A DNA stretch of 64,000 bases from an uncultured Bacteroides sp. (GTDB taxonomy: Bacteria > Bacteroidota > Bacteroidia > Bacteroidales > UBA932). The DNA lies in the NCBI GenBank assembly GCA_900546925.1, contig UREV01000009.1, forward strand, positions 24,865-88,864, in the 5' to 3' direction. The position numbers were made by a program, and so were the translations under genes. This document shows positions 52,616-62,050 of this stretch, one piece after another. Every line of letters starts with the position of its first letter. Position 1 is the stretch's first letter. The notes under the pieces were generated by a model, which searched no databases, was not told the origin of the DNA, and saw only the letters and a program-made list of their open reading frames with translations.

Positions 52616-55600
52616 CTAATACTCATCCCAGGATTTGATCTGGATGTCGTCCATGGTCATTGAACAGAACGCCCTGATGAAGGCTGTTGCCAGGCGGGCA
52701 TTGGAGAACAGCGGGATATTGCTGTCTATCGCTGAACGGCGAATGTGGTAGCCATTGTAAAGCTCCTCCTCGCTGAAATTCTTCGGCACATTGATAACCA
52801 TATCCACTTCCTTATTCTTGATCATGTCGAGCGCAGACGGGAACAACGTATTCATCGACGCATTCTTCACCTCAGACGGCCACAAAACCCTCTTGCAAGG
52901 AATGCTGTTCTCGATGAAATATTTATATGTACCACCGGTTGCATACAATTCATATCCGTGATCTGCAAGCAATTTGCAGGCAGTCAACATATCAGCCTTC
53001 TGAAGAGGATCACCCGTAGAAAGGAGAATCTTCTTCGCAGGAATCGTATTTCCGACAGAAAGAATAGACTTCAGGAGCGCCTCATCGAGATTATCACCGA
53101 TACATCCCACCTCGCCGGTAGAAGACATATCCACGCCCAACATCGGGTCAGCCTCCTCAAGACGTGCAAACGAGAACTGAGATGACTTCACACCCACATA
53201 ATCCAAGTCGAACGCACTCTTCTGCGGAGCCGCAGGATGCTTGCCGAGCATAACCTTCGTAGCGAGTTCTATGAAGTTAATCTTCAACACCTTAGACACG
53301 AATGGGAAACTACGTGAAGCGCGCAAGTTGCACTCTATGACCTTAATCTTGTTCTCCTTGGCGAGGAACTGGATATTGAAAGGACCGGAAATCTGGAGCG
53401 CACCGGCAATCTTGCGGGCAATCTTCTTGATTCTTCTTACAGTCTCCACATAAAGCTTCTGAGGAGGGAACTGGATAGTGGCATCACCAGAGTGCACGCC
53501 AGCATACTCGATATGCTCAGAAATGGCATAAGCGAGAATCTCACCCTCATCCGCTACAGCATCGAACTCGATTTCCTTACACCTGTCCATGAATTTACTG
53601 ATGACCACAGGATGCTCCTGAGATACATCTGACGCAAGAGAAAGGAACCTTCTGAGCTGCTCCTCGTCATAGCAAACGTTCATCGCAGCACCTGAAAGCA
53701 CATAAGACGGGCGCACCAGAACAGGGAATCCGACCTTGTCGATGAACTTGTCCACGTCATCCATAGTCGTAAGTTCGCTCCACTCAGGCTGATCCACGCC
53801 CAGCGCATCTACGATGCTTGAGAATTTATTCCTGTCTTCGGCCTTGTCAATGTTGCAAGCCTTGGTTCCGAGAATAGGGACTCCTGACTTGTCCAACCTG
53901 AGGGCCAAGTTATTAGGAATCTGACCGCCCACTGAAACGACTACTCCATGCGGATTCTCCAATTCGATGACATCCATGACTCTTTCATAAGTAAGCTCAT
54001 CGAAATATAGCCTGTCACACATGTCATAATCCGTAGACACAGTCTCAGGGTTATAATTCAGCAACACTCCCCTATATCCCTCTTTTCTGATAGTCTCGAT
54101 GCAATTCACTGAACACCAGTCGAATTCTACAGAACTTCCGATACGGTAAGCACCTGAACCCAGAACGACTACAGACTTGTGGTCATTCTCATATTTGATA
54201 TCATTGAACTCACCATTATAAGTAAGATACAAATAGTTGGTCGCAGCAGGAAACTCTGCGGCAAGCGTATCTATCTGTTTTACTACAGGCACGATACCAT
54301 GTGACTTACGGAACGCACGTACAATGTCCTGATTATCCTTGGCATTGCCATTGTCCTTGAAAATCGCCCTCTGAATCTGGAAATCAGAGAACCCCTGGCA
54401 CTTCGCCTGCTTCAGAAGTTCCAACGGCATTGACTCCAACGAATCATAGGTATTCATCTCATTGTAGGTCTCGACGATATTGGCGAGCTTCTCGAGGAAC
54501 CACTTGTCGATCTTCGTCAGCTCATGAATCTGATCGACGGTATATCCCGCGCGCATTGCCTTGGAAATCACGAAGATACGTCTATCGGTAGGCTCTCTCA
54601 ATGCTTCATCCACATTTGCGACATGGAACTCCTTGTTACCCACATAACCATGAGCGCCCTGACCGATCATACGCAGACCCTTCTGGATAGCCTCCTCGAA
54701 CGAGCGGCCTACAGCCATAACCTCGCCGACACTCTTCATGCTGGAACCGATCTTGCGGGAAACACCGTGGAACTTCGAAAGGTCCCAACGCGGAATCTTG
54801 CAGACGATATAGTCGAGGGCAGGCTCGAAGAAGGCAGGAGTCGTCTTGGTCACGGAGTTCTTCAAGTCGAAAAGACCGTAGCCCAAACCGAGCTTCGCTG
54901 CCACGAATGCGAGAGGATAACCTGTCGCTTTGGAGGCCAATGCCGATGAACGTGAAAGTCTGGCGTTTACCTCTATCACCCTGTAATCCATAGCGTTAGG
55001 ATCGTAAGCATACTGGACGTTACACTCACCCACGATACCTATATGGCGTACGATACGGATGGAAAGTTCACGGAGGAAATAATAGTCTTTATTCGACAAT
55101 GTCTGTGAAGGAGCCACGACGATACTCTCTCCGGTATGGATTCCGAGAGGGTCGAAGTTCTCCATATTGCAGACAGTGATACAGTTGTCATACTTGTCGC
55201 GTACCACTTCATACTCGATCTCTTTCCAGCCCTTAAGCGACTTCTCCACGAGAACCTGAGGCGAGAATGAGAACGCCTTGGTACACAATTCCTCGAGCTG
55301 TTCATCGTTGTCGCAGAATCCTGAACCGAGACCGCCGAGCGCATAAGCCGCACGAACGATAAGCGGATATCCGAGTTCATGAGCTGCCTTGCGTGCCTCT
55401 TCCATATTCTCTGCCGGATGAGACTTGATAGTCTGGACACCGATCTCATCCAGTTTCTTTACGAAAAGCTCTCTGTCTTCAGTATCCATAATGGCCTGAA
55501 CAGGAGTTCCAAGTACCTGGACATCATATTTTTCCAGCACTTTGTTTTCATAAAGTGTCACACCGCAGTTGAGCGCAGTCTGACCACCGAACGAAAGAAG

Positions 55601-55855
55601 AATTCCCTGAGGACGCTCTTTCGCGATAACTTTCTCCACAAAGAACGGAGTAACCGGCAAGAAGTAAATCTTGTCTGCCACACCTTCGGAGGTCTGAACA
55701 GTAGCAATGTTCGGGTTTATGAGGACAGTCTCAATTCCCTCCTCACGCAACGCCTTGAGGGCCTGCGAACCTGAATAATCGAACTCTCCGGCCTGGCCGA
55801 TCTTAAGCGCTCCTGAACCGAGGATAAGGACTTTTCTTATATTTGGGTTTTTCAT
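52616..55855 (-). CDS. carB: Carbamoyl-phosphate synthase large chain
   Basis: Makes carbamoyl phosphate for arginine and pyrimidines. The 1079-residue protein has the duplicated architecture: first ATP-grasp half (about 1-400, KVLILGSGALKIGQAGEFDYSG), oligomerisation domain, second ATP-grasp half (about 550-930, VVLGSGAYRIGSSVEFDW), and the C-terminal MGS-like allosteric domain (about 940-1079). Fourteen bases separate it from carA. Confidence 0.97.
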   Translation of the reverse strand: MKNPNIRKVLILGSGALKIGQAGEFDYSGSQALKALREEGIETVLINPNIATVQTSEGVADKIYFLPVTPFFVEKVIAKERPQGILLSFGGQTALNCGVTLYENKVLEKYDVQVLGTPVQAIMDTEDRELFVKKLDEIGVQTIKSHPAENMEEARKAAHELGYPLIVRAAYALGGLGSGFCDNDEQLEELCTKAFSFSPQVLVEKSLKGWKEIEYEVVRDKYDNCITVCNMENFDPLGIHTGESIVVAPSQTLSNKDYYFLRELSIRIVRHIGIVGECNVQYAYDPNAMDYRVIEVNARLSRSSALASKATGYPLAFVAAKLGLGYGLFDLKNSVTKTTPAFFEPALDYIVCKIPRWDLSKFHGVSRKIGSSMKSVGEVMAVGRSFEEAIQKGLRMIGQGAHGYVGNKEFHVANVDEALREPTDRRIFVISKAMRAGYTVDQIHELTKIDKWFLEKLANIVETYNEMNTYDSLESMPLELLKQAKCQGFSDFQIQRAIFKDNGNAKDNQDIVRAFRKSHGIVPVVKQIDTLAAEFPAATNYLYLTYNGEFNDIKYENDHKSVVVLGSGAYRIGSSVEFDWCSVNCIETIRKEGYRGVLLNYNPETVSTDYDMCDRLYFDELTYERVMDVIELENPHGVVVSVGGQIPNNLALRLDKSGVPILGTKACNIDKAEDRNKFSSIVDALGVDQPEWSELTTMDDVDKFIDKVGFPVLVRPSYVLSGAAMNVCYDEEQLRRFLSLASDVSQEHPVVISKFMDRCKEIEFDAVADEGEILAYAISEHIEYAGVHSGDATIQFPPQKLYVETVRRIKKIARKIAGALQISGPFNIQFLAKENKIKVIECNLRASRSFPFVSKVLKINFIELATKVMLGKHPAAPQKSAFDLDYVGVKSSQFSFARLEEADPMLGVDMSSTGEVGCIGDNLDEALLKSILSVGNTIPAKKILLSTGDPLQKADMLTACKLLADHGYELYATGGTYKYFIENSIPCKRVLWPSEVKNASMNTLFPSALDMIKNKEVDMVINVPKNFSEEELYNGYHIRRSAIDSNIPLFSNARLATAFIRAFCSMTMDDIQIKSWDEY

Positions 55856-55869
55856 GATTCTGAAGTGGA

Positions 55870-56949
55870 TTATTTGATTTTGGAGATGAACTCGTCGAAA
55901 AGGAACTCTGTATCTGTAGGACCGCTGGAAGCCTCAGGATGGAACTGCACAGAGCAGAATGGCTTGGACTTGTGGCGGATACCCTCGTTGGTGCCGTCAT
56001 TCATATTTACAAACCATGGCTCCCAGTCACTTCCGAGAGCTGAAGGATCTACAGCATATCCATGATTCTGAGAAGTGATGAAACATCTGTTGGTTCCGAC
56101 CATACGAACCGGCTGATTGTGACTTCTGTGGCCATATTTCAGCTTGTAGGTAGTAGCACCTGCAGCCCTGGCCATCAACTGATTACCCATACAGATTCCG
56201 AAAATGGGCTTATCCTGAGTCATGGCCTTGCGGATATTCTCGACCGTCTTCGTGCAGAATTCAGGGTTACCGGGACCATTCGAAATGAACAATCCGTCAT
56301 AATCTATATCCAAAAAATCATAGTCCCATGGAACGCGGATGAGCTCCACGCCACGGTCTACGAAACATCTCAAGATATTATGCTTCACACCGCAGTCTAC
56401 AAGAACGACTTTCTTGTCTCCTGAACCATACTTGATAACTTCCTTACAACTGACAATATCTATCTGGTTGTCTGTATTCGGATCATGTATCTCATTCTCA
56501 GCCACCTCTCCTTCAGGAATGATCTGACCGAGCATAGAACCATTATCCCTGAGAATCTTAGTAATCTCTCTGGTATCCACACCATAGATTCCGGGAATCT
56601 TCTGCTCCTTCATCCATGTGTCGAGACTCTTCACCGCGTCCCAGTGACTATACTGGAAAGAATACTCCGAAATGACAAGGCCGCGCACCCATATTTTCTC
56701 AGACTCGAAATTCTTGGAAATTCCGTTCTGGTCGATACCCTCATCAGGTACTCCATAGTTTCCGATCAACGGATAAGTTACACATAGAATCTGTCCAGAG
56801 TAAGACGGGTCAGTAAGGCTTTCCGGATAACCTACCATCGCGGTGGAGAACACTACTTCACCATCGCATCGCTTGTCGTAACCGAAAGACCAACCCTTCA
56901 GTTCCATCCCATTCTGAAGACGGAGAGTTGCGCGAAGTCTTTTTTCCAT
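55870..56949 (-). CDS. carA: Carbamoyl-phosphate synthase small chain
   Basis: The glutaminase subunit. The 359-residue protein has the N-terminal domain (ATLRLQNGMELKGWSFGYD) and a class I glutamine amidotransferase domain with nucleophile Cys near 249 in FGICMGNQ (Asn where many relatives have His after the glycine) and the His-Glu pair in FHPEASSG near 337. The leader upstream contains a terminator-like hairpin, so expression may be attenuated. Confidence 0.96.
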   Translation of the reverse strand: MEKRLRATLRLQNGMELKGWSFGYDKRCDGEVVFSTAMVGYPESLTDPSYSGQILCVTYPLIGNYGVPDEGIDQNGISKNFESEKIWVRGLVISEYSFQYSHWDAVKSLDTWMKEQKIPGIYGVDTREITKILRDNGSMLGQIIPEGEVAENEIHDPNTDNQIDIVSCKEVIKYGSGDKKVVLVDCGVKHNILRCFVDRGVELIRVPWDYDFLDIDYDGLFISNGPGNPEFCTKTVENIRKAMTQDKPIFGICMGNQLMARAAGATTYKLKYGHRSHNQPVRMVGTNRCFITSQNHGYAVDPSALGSDWEPWFVNMNDGTNEGIRHKSKPFCSVQFHPEASSGPTDTEFLFDEFISKIK

Positions 56950-57010
56950 TTTATAGAATCTTGTTTTAATTATAATCTGTGTTCAGGTCAATGCGGCCCT
57001 TCGGAAAAGT

Positions 57011-57043
57011 AAAAAAAAAGACCATCCCTTGGCGGGAACGGTC
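57011..57043 (-). terminator. Candidate attenuator in the carAB leader
   Basis: On the minus strand GACC-GT-TCCC-GCCAA-GGGA-T-GGTC is followed by nine T residues. The hairpin ends 62 bases before the carA ATG. The neighbouring gene upstream is divergent, so no other minus-strand transcript needs a terminator here. Confidence 0.65.
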
Positions 57044-57190
57044 AGCCACTCAATCCTTCCGGACAATAACTATGTTAACTGCATTGATCATATCTGAAAT
57101 ATTCTCTTTATTTCAGATTGCGAATTTAAGATAATTTTTCAAAATATCGAAATATGTGACGATTTAAAATTGTTTTAATCAAGAAAGTCT

Positions 57191-57221
57191 ATTGGAAGTA
57201 GCATCCGATTCTGTAATTTTG
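57191..57221 (+). promoter_or_regulatory. Bacteroidetes promoter of the MFS transporter gene
   Basis: ATTG (57191-57194, one mismatch to TTTG), 19-base spacer, TAATTTTG (57214-57221), 37 bases before ATG 57259. Confidence 0.6.
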
Positions 57222-57258
57222 CAGCCGCAAATGATAATATAATAATTTGACGAACAAT

Positions 57259-58425
57259 ATGATGGACAATATAAAGAAGTGGCTGCCTGTAATAAGCCTC
57301 ACTCTTTCGACTTTTATTTTCAACACATCTGAATTCATCCCGATCGGACTTCTGACCAGCATAGCCGATGCTTTCGCCATTACAGAATCCAAGGCCGGAT
57401 TACTTATAACTATATACGCATGGGTAGTTGCACTCGCTTCCCTACCTCTTATGATGGCATTCTCGAAAACAGAAAACAAGAAGCTTATGCTTTCACTTGT
57501 CGCACTGTTTACTGCCAGTCACATACTTTCCGGATTTTCAAACAGTTACGTTATGCTGATGATTTCCCGAATAGGTGTCGCTTGTTCTCATGCAGTGTTC
57601 TGGTCCATCGTCACCCCTCTCGCGGTCCATGTGGCTCCTGAGGGACACCGTTCGACAGCATTGAGCATGATCATTACCGGCTCTTCGATAGCTATGATAG
57701 TCGGACTTCCGCTTGGTAGAGCCGTCGGGCTGATGGTCGGCTGGAGAGTGACTTTCCTTCTCATCGCGATTCTTTCAGCTATCGTACTATGTCTCTTAGC
57801 TGCTTTCCTGCCTAAAGTACCAAGCGATAATAACATATCACTCAAGACTTTACCGACGCTTGTAAGTACACCGGCCCTGCTGTGCATCTTCGTTATGACG
57901 GCATTGACCATAACAGGCCATTTTACGGCTTACAGCTATATCGAGCCTTTCCTCGGACAAGCCGCAGGCTTTACGAACGGGGAGATTACGATGGTTCTTT
58001 CGGCATTCGGCGTCATCGGCATTATCGTCAGCGTACTGTTCTCGAAATACTATGACCGTCACCAATTTGCATTCTTGAGAGTGGCAGTTCTCGGCATCTG
58101 TATATGCACGCTGCTGCTCGGTATTTCGTCCGGAAACAGTTTCATTATGGTCTGTACATGCCTGCTTTGGGGACTGTCTATCAACTGCTTCAATATTTCG
58201 TTGCAGTCCTGTATTATCGATTATTCTCCATTTGGTACCGCTATCGCAATGTCCATATACTCAGGTATTTATAATGTAGGAATAGGAGCAGGCGCCCTCG
58301 TCGGAGGAATCGTCTGCTCCCATATCGGAATCCCTTTTGTAGGGTATGTCGGCGGCGCTGTCAGTCTCGTTTCTGCGTTGTTTTTCTTACTGACTGTTAC
58401 GCCTGTGTTAAAGAAATCTAAATGA
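57259..58425 (+). CDS. MFS transporter, sugar-efflux (SotB/AraJ-like) family
   Basis: A 388-residue inner-membrane drug/H+ antiporter-1 type carrier with twelve hydrophobic segments. Family blocks: FNTSEFIPIGLLTSIADAF near the start, RIGVACSHAVFWSI (helix 4), and GLPLGRAVGLMVGWR (motif C region). The SotB/AraJ group exports arabinose-like sugars or drugs; substrate here is unknown. ATG 57259 is preferred over TTG 57247. Its stop codon's final A is the first base of the next MITE-like element. Confidence 0.85.
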   Translation: MMDNIKKWLPVISLTLSTFIFNTSEFIPIGLLTSIADAFAITESKAGLLITIYAWVVALASLPLMMAFSKTENKKLMLSLVALFTASHILSGFSNSYVMLMISRIGVACSHAVFWSIVTPLAVHVAPEGHRSTALSMIITGSSIAMIVGLPLGRAVGLMVGWRVTFLLIAILSAIVLCLLAAFLPKVPSDNNISLKTLPTLVSTPALLCIFVMTALTITGHFTAYSYIEPFLGQAAGFTNGEITMVLSAFGVIGIIVSVLFSKYYDRHQFAFLRVAVLGICICTLLLGISSGNSFIMVCTCLLWGLSINCFNISLQSCIIDYSPFGTAIAMSIYSGIYNVGIGAGALVGGIVCSHIGIPFVGYVGGAVSLVSALFFLLTVTPVLKKSK

Positions 58426-58607
58426 AGTTTTGCAAGTGCGAAACACCGATTTTAGAGCCCGCTAGGGCGAAGGTAAGTCCCTTCCCCGAGGGGAGGGATT
58501 TAGGGTGGGGGTAACGTACCACAAAGTGTTGGTCTCGACGCCTTCGAACTAGAGACAAACCTCAAGTTTACACTAGCTTTCAGAAAGTGTGATAACTTGC
58601 GAAACTT
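58425..58607 (+). mobile_element. MITE-like element, copy 2
   Basis: About 183 bases with imperfect terminal inverted repeats (AAGTTTTGCAAGT at 58425-58437; ACTTGCGAAACTT at 58595-58607). The 85-base core (58433-58517) matches copy 1. The element runs from the MFS stop to 7 bases from the GH20 stop, filling the convergent gap. Confidence 0.68.
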
Positions 58608-58613
58608 GAGATT

Positions 58614-60215
58614 CTAAAAAGTCTTAGCGTAGTTGTAATTATCAAGCTCATAAATAGTTGCGAGTTTTCTAAGACGAACTTTGAAGCTCTCGAAGTCTCT
58701 CTTTTCAGGATTGCGCCACTGGATTTCTGACAGTGCAGACCAGCGTGGCAGCACCATATACTGAGCGTGGCTGAAAGTCTCCACATACTCAGTCCAGAGA
58801 TTTGCCTGTACACCTATTATGTGTGCAGCCTCTGCAGGAGTAAGCACGTCAGGCATCGGTTTATAAGAGTAAACTTTCTCCAAAGGCAAGAAACCGCCAA
58901 TTGCAAGTGGTTCTTTATCAGTATCTTCTCTCTGATAATAATCGAAATAAAGATATGTATTCGGAGTCATGATGACATCGTGACCTTTCTTGGCAGCAGC
59001 GATTCCGCCTTTCTCCCCTCTCCACGACATGATCGTAGCGCCAGGAGCAGCCTCACCTTCCAGAATTTCATCCCAACCGATGACACTGCGTCCGTAATTG
59101 GCCAGATAATCAGCGACATGCTTCATGATATGGTTCTGAAGTTTCTGCTCTTTCGTGCCGATCTCGTCATCTGTCAATCCCAATTTTTCAGCTTCAGCCT
59201 GACATTTCGGACACTTTTTCCATGAATCTTTCGGACACTCGTCACCGCCGATATGGATATACTTGGACGGGAACAATGCGACAACCTCTTTCATGACATT
59301 GTCCAGAAACTCGTAAATGAGAGGATTTCCTGCACAGAGCACATCCTTAGAAATGCCCCATTTTGTCCAAACCTCATAAGGTCCGCCCGTACATCCAAGT
59401 TCCGGATAAGCAGCCAAAGCAGCCATCATATGACCGGGAAGGTCGATTTCAGGGATAATCTCAATATGTCTTTCAGCAGCATATTTGATAACGTCAAGTA
59501 TCTGATCCTGAGTATAATACCCACCATAAGGCTTACCATCATAAACATGAGGCTTAGCATGAGCGTGACCCACCAATGTCTCTTTTCTCACAGAACCGAT
59601 TTCGTGCAGACGCGGATATTTCTTAATCTCGATTCTCCAGCCCTGGTCGTCAGTCAGATGCCAATGGAAAGTATTCATATTATGAAGCGCCATCATGTCC
59701 AAATAAGTTTTCACCTCATCCACAGTGAAAAAATGACGGCTGACATCGAAATGCGCACCCCTATAATGGAATTCCGGAGCATCCTCGATAGTAGCAGCCG
59801 GAAGCTCTTTTGTCACCGCAAGGCTCTTTCTCAATGTCTGCGCAGCATAGAAAACACCTGCCGGCGCCCCAGCCGAAATCCGCACACCATTCTTGCCGAT
59901 CTCCATTCTGTACCCTTCGGGATCCAGGTTTTTGTCAATGTTTATGTCAATGCTGTTTCGGCATTGACCTCCCTCCTTAATCTCCGGGCGCTGGCCGGTC
60001 TCCTCCTGGATAAACTCGGCGAGGAACGAGGCATCCTTCATGAGAGAGGCGTCCTGGCAAGTGATTACGGTCTTGGCGTTGATCTTGAAATGGCCTTTTT
60101 CGGCCATCGAGATGGTTTTCGGCATCGGGATGACGTCGTATTTGAAGTCATCAGCCTTCGCGCTAAGGCCTGACATGGCCATAGAAGCGGCTAAAATAAT
60201 TAATGCTTTTTTCAT
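58614..60215 (-). CDS. Beta-N-acetylhexosaminidase, GH20
   Basis: Removes terminal N-acetylglucosamine or N-acetylgalactosamine from glycans. The 533-residue protein has a signal peptide (KKALIILAASMAMSGLSAKA), an N-terminal GH20b domain (about 25-140), and the catalytic barrel (about 150-500) with FHWHLTDDQGWR, the Asp-Glu pair in HIGGDECPKDSW near 326, and WDEILEGE. Probably periplasmic or surface. No glycan-utilisation partner genes (SusC/SusD) adjoin it. A palindromic element lies upstream. Confidence 0.94.
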   Translation of the reverse strand: MKKALIILAASMAMSGLSAKADDFKYDVIPMPKTISMAEKGHFKINAKTVITCQDASLMKDASFLAEFIQEETGQRPEIKEGGQCRNSIDINIDKNLDPEGYRMEIGKNGVRISAGAPAGVFYAAQTLRKSLAVTKELPAATIEDAPEFHYRGAHFDVSRHFFTVDEVKTYLDMMALHNMNTFHWHLTDDQGWRIEIKKYPRLHEIGSVRKETLVGHAHAKPHVYDGKPYGGYYTQDQILDVIKYAAERHIEIIPEIDLPGHMMAALAAYPELGCTGGPYEVWTKWGISKDVLCAGNPLIYEFLDNVMKEVVALFPSKYIHIGGDECPKDSWKKCPKCQAEAEKLGLTDDEIGTKEQKLQNHIMKHVADYLANYGRSVIGWDEILEGEAAPGATIMSWRGEKGGIAAAKKGHDVIMTPNTYLYFDYYQREDTDKEPLAIGGFLPLEKVYSYKPMPDVLTPAEAAHIIGVQANLWTEYVETFSHAQYMVLPRWSALSEIQWRNPEKRDFESFKVRLRKLATIYELDNYNYAKTF

Positions 60216-60536
60216 TTATATATCAGTTATTCGTTTTCGCATTATTAAGTAATCATTAAAAAATAACTTGGTAATCTTTGTTCGTCTTTTCGGTCTATAT
60301 TCCTTTTCTCATCAGTCGTGTACGTCCAGTACACTCCTTCTTCGAAAAGAAATCTATCCTCGAAAATCCTTCACAAATCTTTACCAACTTATTTTTTCAT
60401 GCTTACTAACGAAACACTAATTTAAGGATAATTTCGCAATCGGACGATAAGCCTGGCCAAATATTTCAATATAATGTCGTGAAATTCTCCAATGATTGTT
60501 AAATTAGCGGAGTGAAACAATAACCTTACGATTCTG
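60216..60536. other. Divergent GH20-thrE gap
   Basis: 321 bases holding the long palindromic element (60244-60410) and AT-rich sequence. A near -7 word (TAAATTAG, 60500-60507) precedes thrE. No short coding frame is convincing. Confidence 0.5.
60244..60410. mobile_element. Long palindromic MITE-like element, copy 1
   Basis: About 167 bases. The ends (60244-60280 and 60374-60410) are inverted repeats sharing AGTAA, CAT, AAAAAATAA and TTGGTAA. Inner parts also pair (TTTTCGG-TCTATATTCCTTTTC with the complement of 60345-60370), and the tip is GTGTAC-GTCCA-GTACAC. The left 108 bases recur almost unchanged at 63891-64000. Confidence 0.7.
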
Positions 60537-61784
60537 ATGAGCAATACAGAGTATTCTGACGAAGTGCTGGAAGTGGCCTCCGAGGCCGGACATATACTTT
60601 TGGAGAACGGGGCTGAAATATCCCGTGTGGAAGATACTATGGAACGTATTTCTTCCCACTATGGGGTAAATTCAGGCCATTTTTTCGTTTTGAGCAATGG
60701 TATATTTACGACGAGTTCTGCCAGTAAATACGCTAACGTAGAGTTCATTCCGTTAAGAGGAATACAATTGTCTAAAGTCGTGGCTGTTAACCGGTTGAGC
60801 TTCGATATAGCTGCCGGAAAGCACGATCTTGCCGAGGCTCATAAGAAGTTGAATGAGATACGTGACGCTCCTGCAAAACCTGCTTGGGAACAGATTTTGG
60901 GCTCAGCAGCAGGTGCTTGTGGGTTCTGTGCCGTGTTCGGCGGTGGTTTCATGGATTGCGCCGCTGCACTTGTAGTCGGTATGCTCCTATATATTTATTG
61001 TCTGACTTTCAGTTCCAAATATTTGTCGAAGATAGTCGGCGGCATCAGTAACGCTCTTGTAGCCACATTGTTATGTCTCGCAGCATACCGCATGGGATTC
61101 GGAACAAGTCTGAGTAACATCATCATTGGCGCTATCATGCCCCTCATTCCCGGAGTTCCTTTCGTGAACGGAGTGCGGGATTTGGCGGATTCAGACTACA
61201 TCGCCGGTATTACGAGACTGACGGATGCGATGCTCGGGTTCTTCTGCATCGCCTTAGGCGTGGGTACAAGCTTCATGCTAGACGGTTGGCTTTTCGATGG
61301 TATCATTAATCTTTCAGGTGTTATCGTGAATCCCGAAACGGCAGGACTTGGCTGGCAATCCCTTGCCGCATTTATAGGTACGGCAGCTTTCGCGATTCTT
61401 TTCGGTGTCCCGAGAGCTCAATATTTAGCGGCTGGAATTATCGGCGCAGCAGGATGGGCTTTCTACCTGATACTCATCATGTTGGGCGTTTCCATTCCAG
61501 TAGTGGCTATTACGTTGTCGACTATTCTCATCTGTATAATGTCCAGAAAGACAGCCGTTTGGGACAAGTGCCCAAGCACCGTTTATCTCCTCTGCGGAAT
61601 ATTCCCGTTGGTTCCGGGAGCCGGCTTGTTCTGGTTTACCTACTATCTCGTTTCCGGACAGTTGAAACTTTCTGCCAACACAGGGCTCACAGCTGTCTCA
61701 GCCGCTATCGCCATCGTGCTCGGAATTATCCTCGCCATGGAACTGCCACAGAGATTGTTTTCGCCTAAGAGACGCAGGCGATAA
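60537..61784 (+). CDS. Threonine/serine exporter, ThrE family
   Basis: A 415-residue inner-membrane exporter for threonine and serine. The N-terminal cytoplasmic ThrE part (about 1-115) carries GAEISRVEDTMERI and FVLSNGIFTTS. It is followed by ten hydrophobic segments in two blocks, the first with GAIMPLIPGVPFVNGVRDL and the second (ThrE_2 type) with GIFPLVPGAGLFW. It is thus the fused single-chain form. The C-terminus is basic (SPKRRRR). It converges with the aspT-like gene. Confidence 0.9.
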   Translation: MSNTEYSDEVLEVASEAGHILLENGAEISRVEDTMERISSHYGVNSGHFFVLSNGIFTTSSASKYANVEFIPLRGIQLSKVVAVNRLSFDIAAGKHDLAEAHKKLNEIRDAPAKPAWEQILGSAAGACGFCAVFGGGFMDCAAALVVGMLLYIYCLTFSSKYLSKIVGGISNALVATLLCLAAYRMGFGTSLSNIIIGAIMPLIPGVPFVNGVRDLADSDYIAGITRLTDAMLGFFCIALGVGTSFMLDGWLFDGIINLSGVIVNPETAGLGWQSLAAFIGTAAFAILFGVPRAQYLAAGIIGAAGWAFYLILIMLGVSIPVVAITLSTILICIMSRKTAVWDKCPSTVYLLCGIFPLVPGAGLFWFTYYLVSGQLKLSANTGLTAVSAAIAIVLGIILAMELPQRLFSPKRRRR

Positions 61785-61813
61785 GTGGCGTTTCATATAT
61801 CAACGTCGAGTAG

Positions 61814-61829
61814 AGGTCCCGACGGAGAC
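61814..61829 (+). repeat. AGGTCCCG repeat, second copy
   Basis: AGGTCCCGACGGAGAC, near-identical to words at 18764 and 62027; preceded by CGTCGAGTAG as the third copy is by CGTCGAGCAG. Confidence 0.6.
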
Positions 61830-61856
61830 ATTCGCAGGCGTTCTGGGTTGTCACGA

Positions 61857-61940
61857 TTTTGTACCAGGTAAAACGTTTTCTTGGTACAAAACGACTTAGC
61901 TGAGTGGTTTGGTGTACATTAAAACGTTTTCTCGTGCACC
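61857..61940. repeat. Twin hairpins with AAAACGTTTT palindromes in the loops
   Basis: Hairpin 1: 61857-61866 pairs perfectly with 61882-61891 (TTTTGTACCA / TGGTACAAAA), loop holding AAAACGTTTT at 61870-61879. Hairpin 2: 61911-61917 with 61934-61940, one wobble, loop holding AAAACGTTTT at 61921-61930. Lies between convergent genes. Confidence 0.75.
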
Positions 61941-62020
61941 GAATTGTCACACACGGCCATCGGTGGTGATTATGCGCCGGCGAATCATGGTGAAGGCGGG
62001 CGGTGATTATTGGCACCGTC

Positions 62021-62050
62021 GAGCAGAGGTCCCGGCGGAGACCTCTGCTC
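62021..62050. repeat. Hairpin containing the third AGGTCCCG copy
   Basis: Perfect 11-base arms (GAGCAGAGGTC at 62021-62031, GACCTCTGCTC at 62040-62050). No T run on either side, so a poor intrinsic terminator. Confidence 0.7.

Noticed and set aside
52616..58425. Composite transposon formed by the inverted element pair
   Set aside because: The block holds core biosynthetic genes and no transposase, and carA-carB linkage is ancestral. Inversion potential is kept as a finding, mobility is not.
59253..60173. 306-codon open frame on the plus strand
   Set aside because: Lies entirely antisense to the GH20 gene, which has a signal peptide and catalytic motifs; the antisense translation has no recognisable motif.
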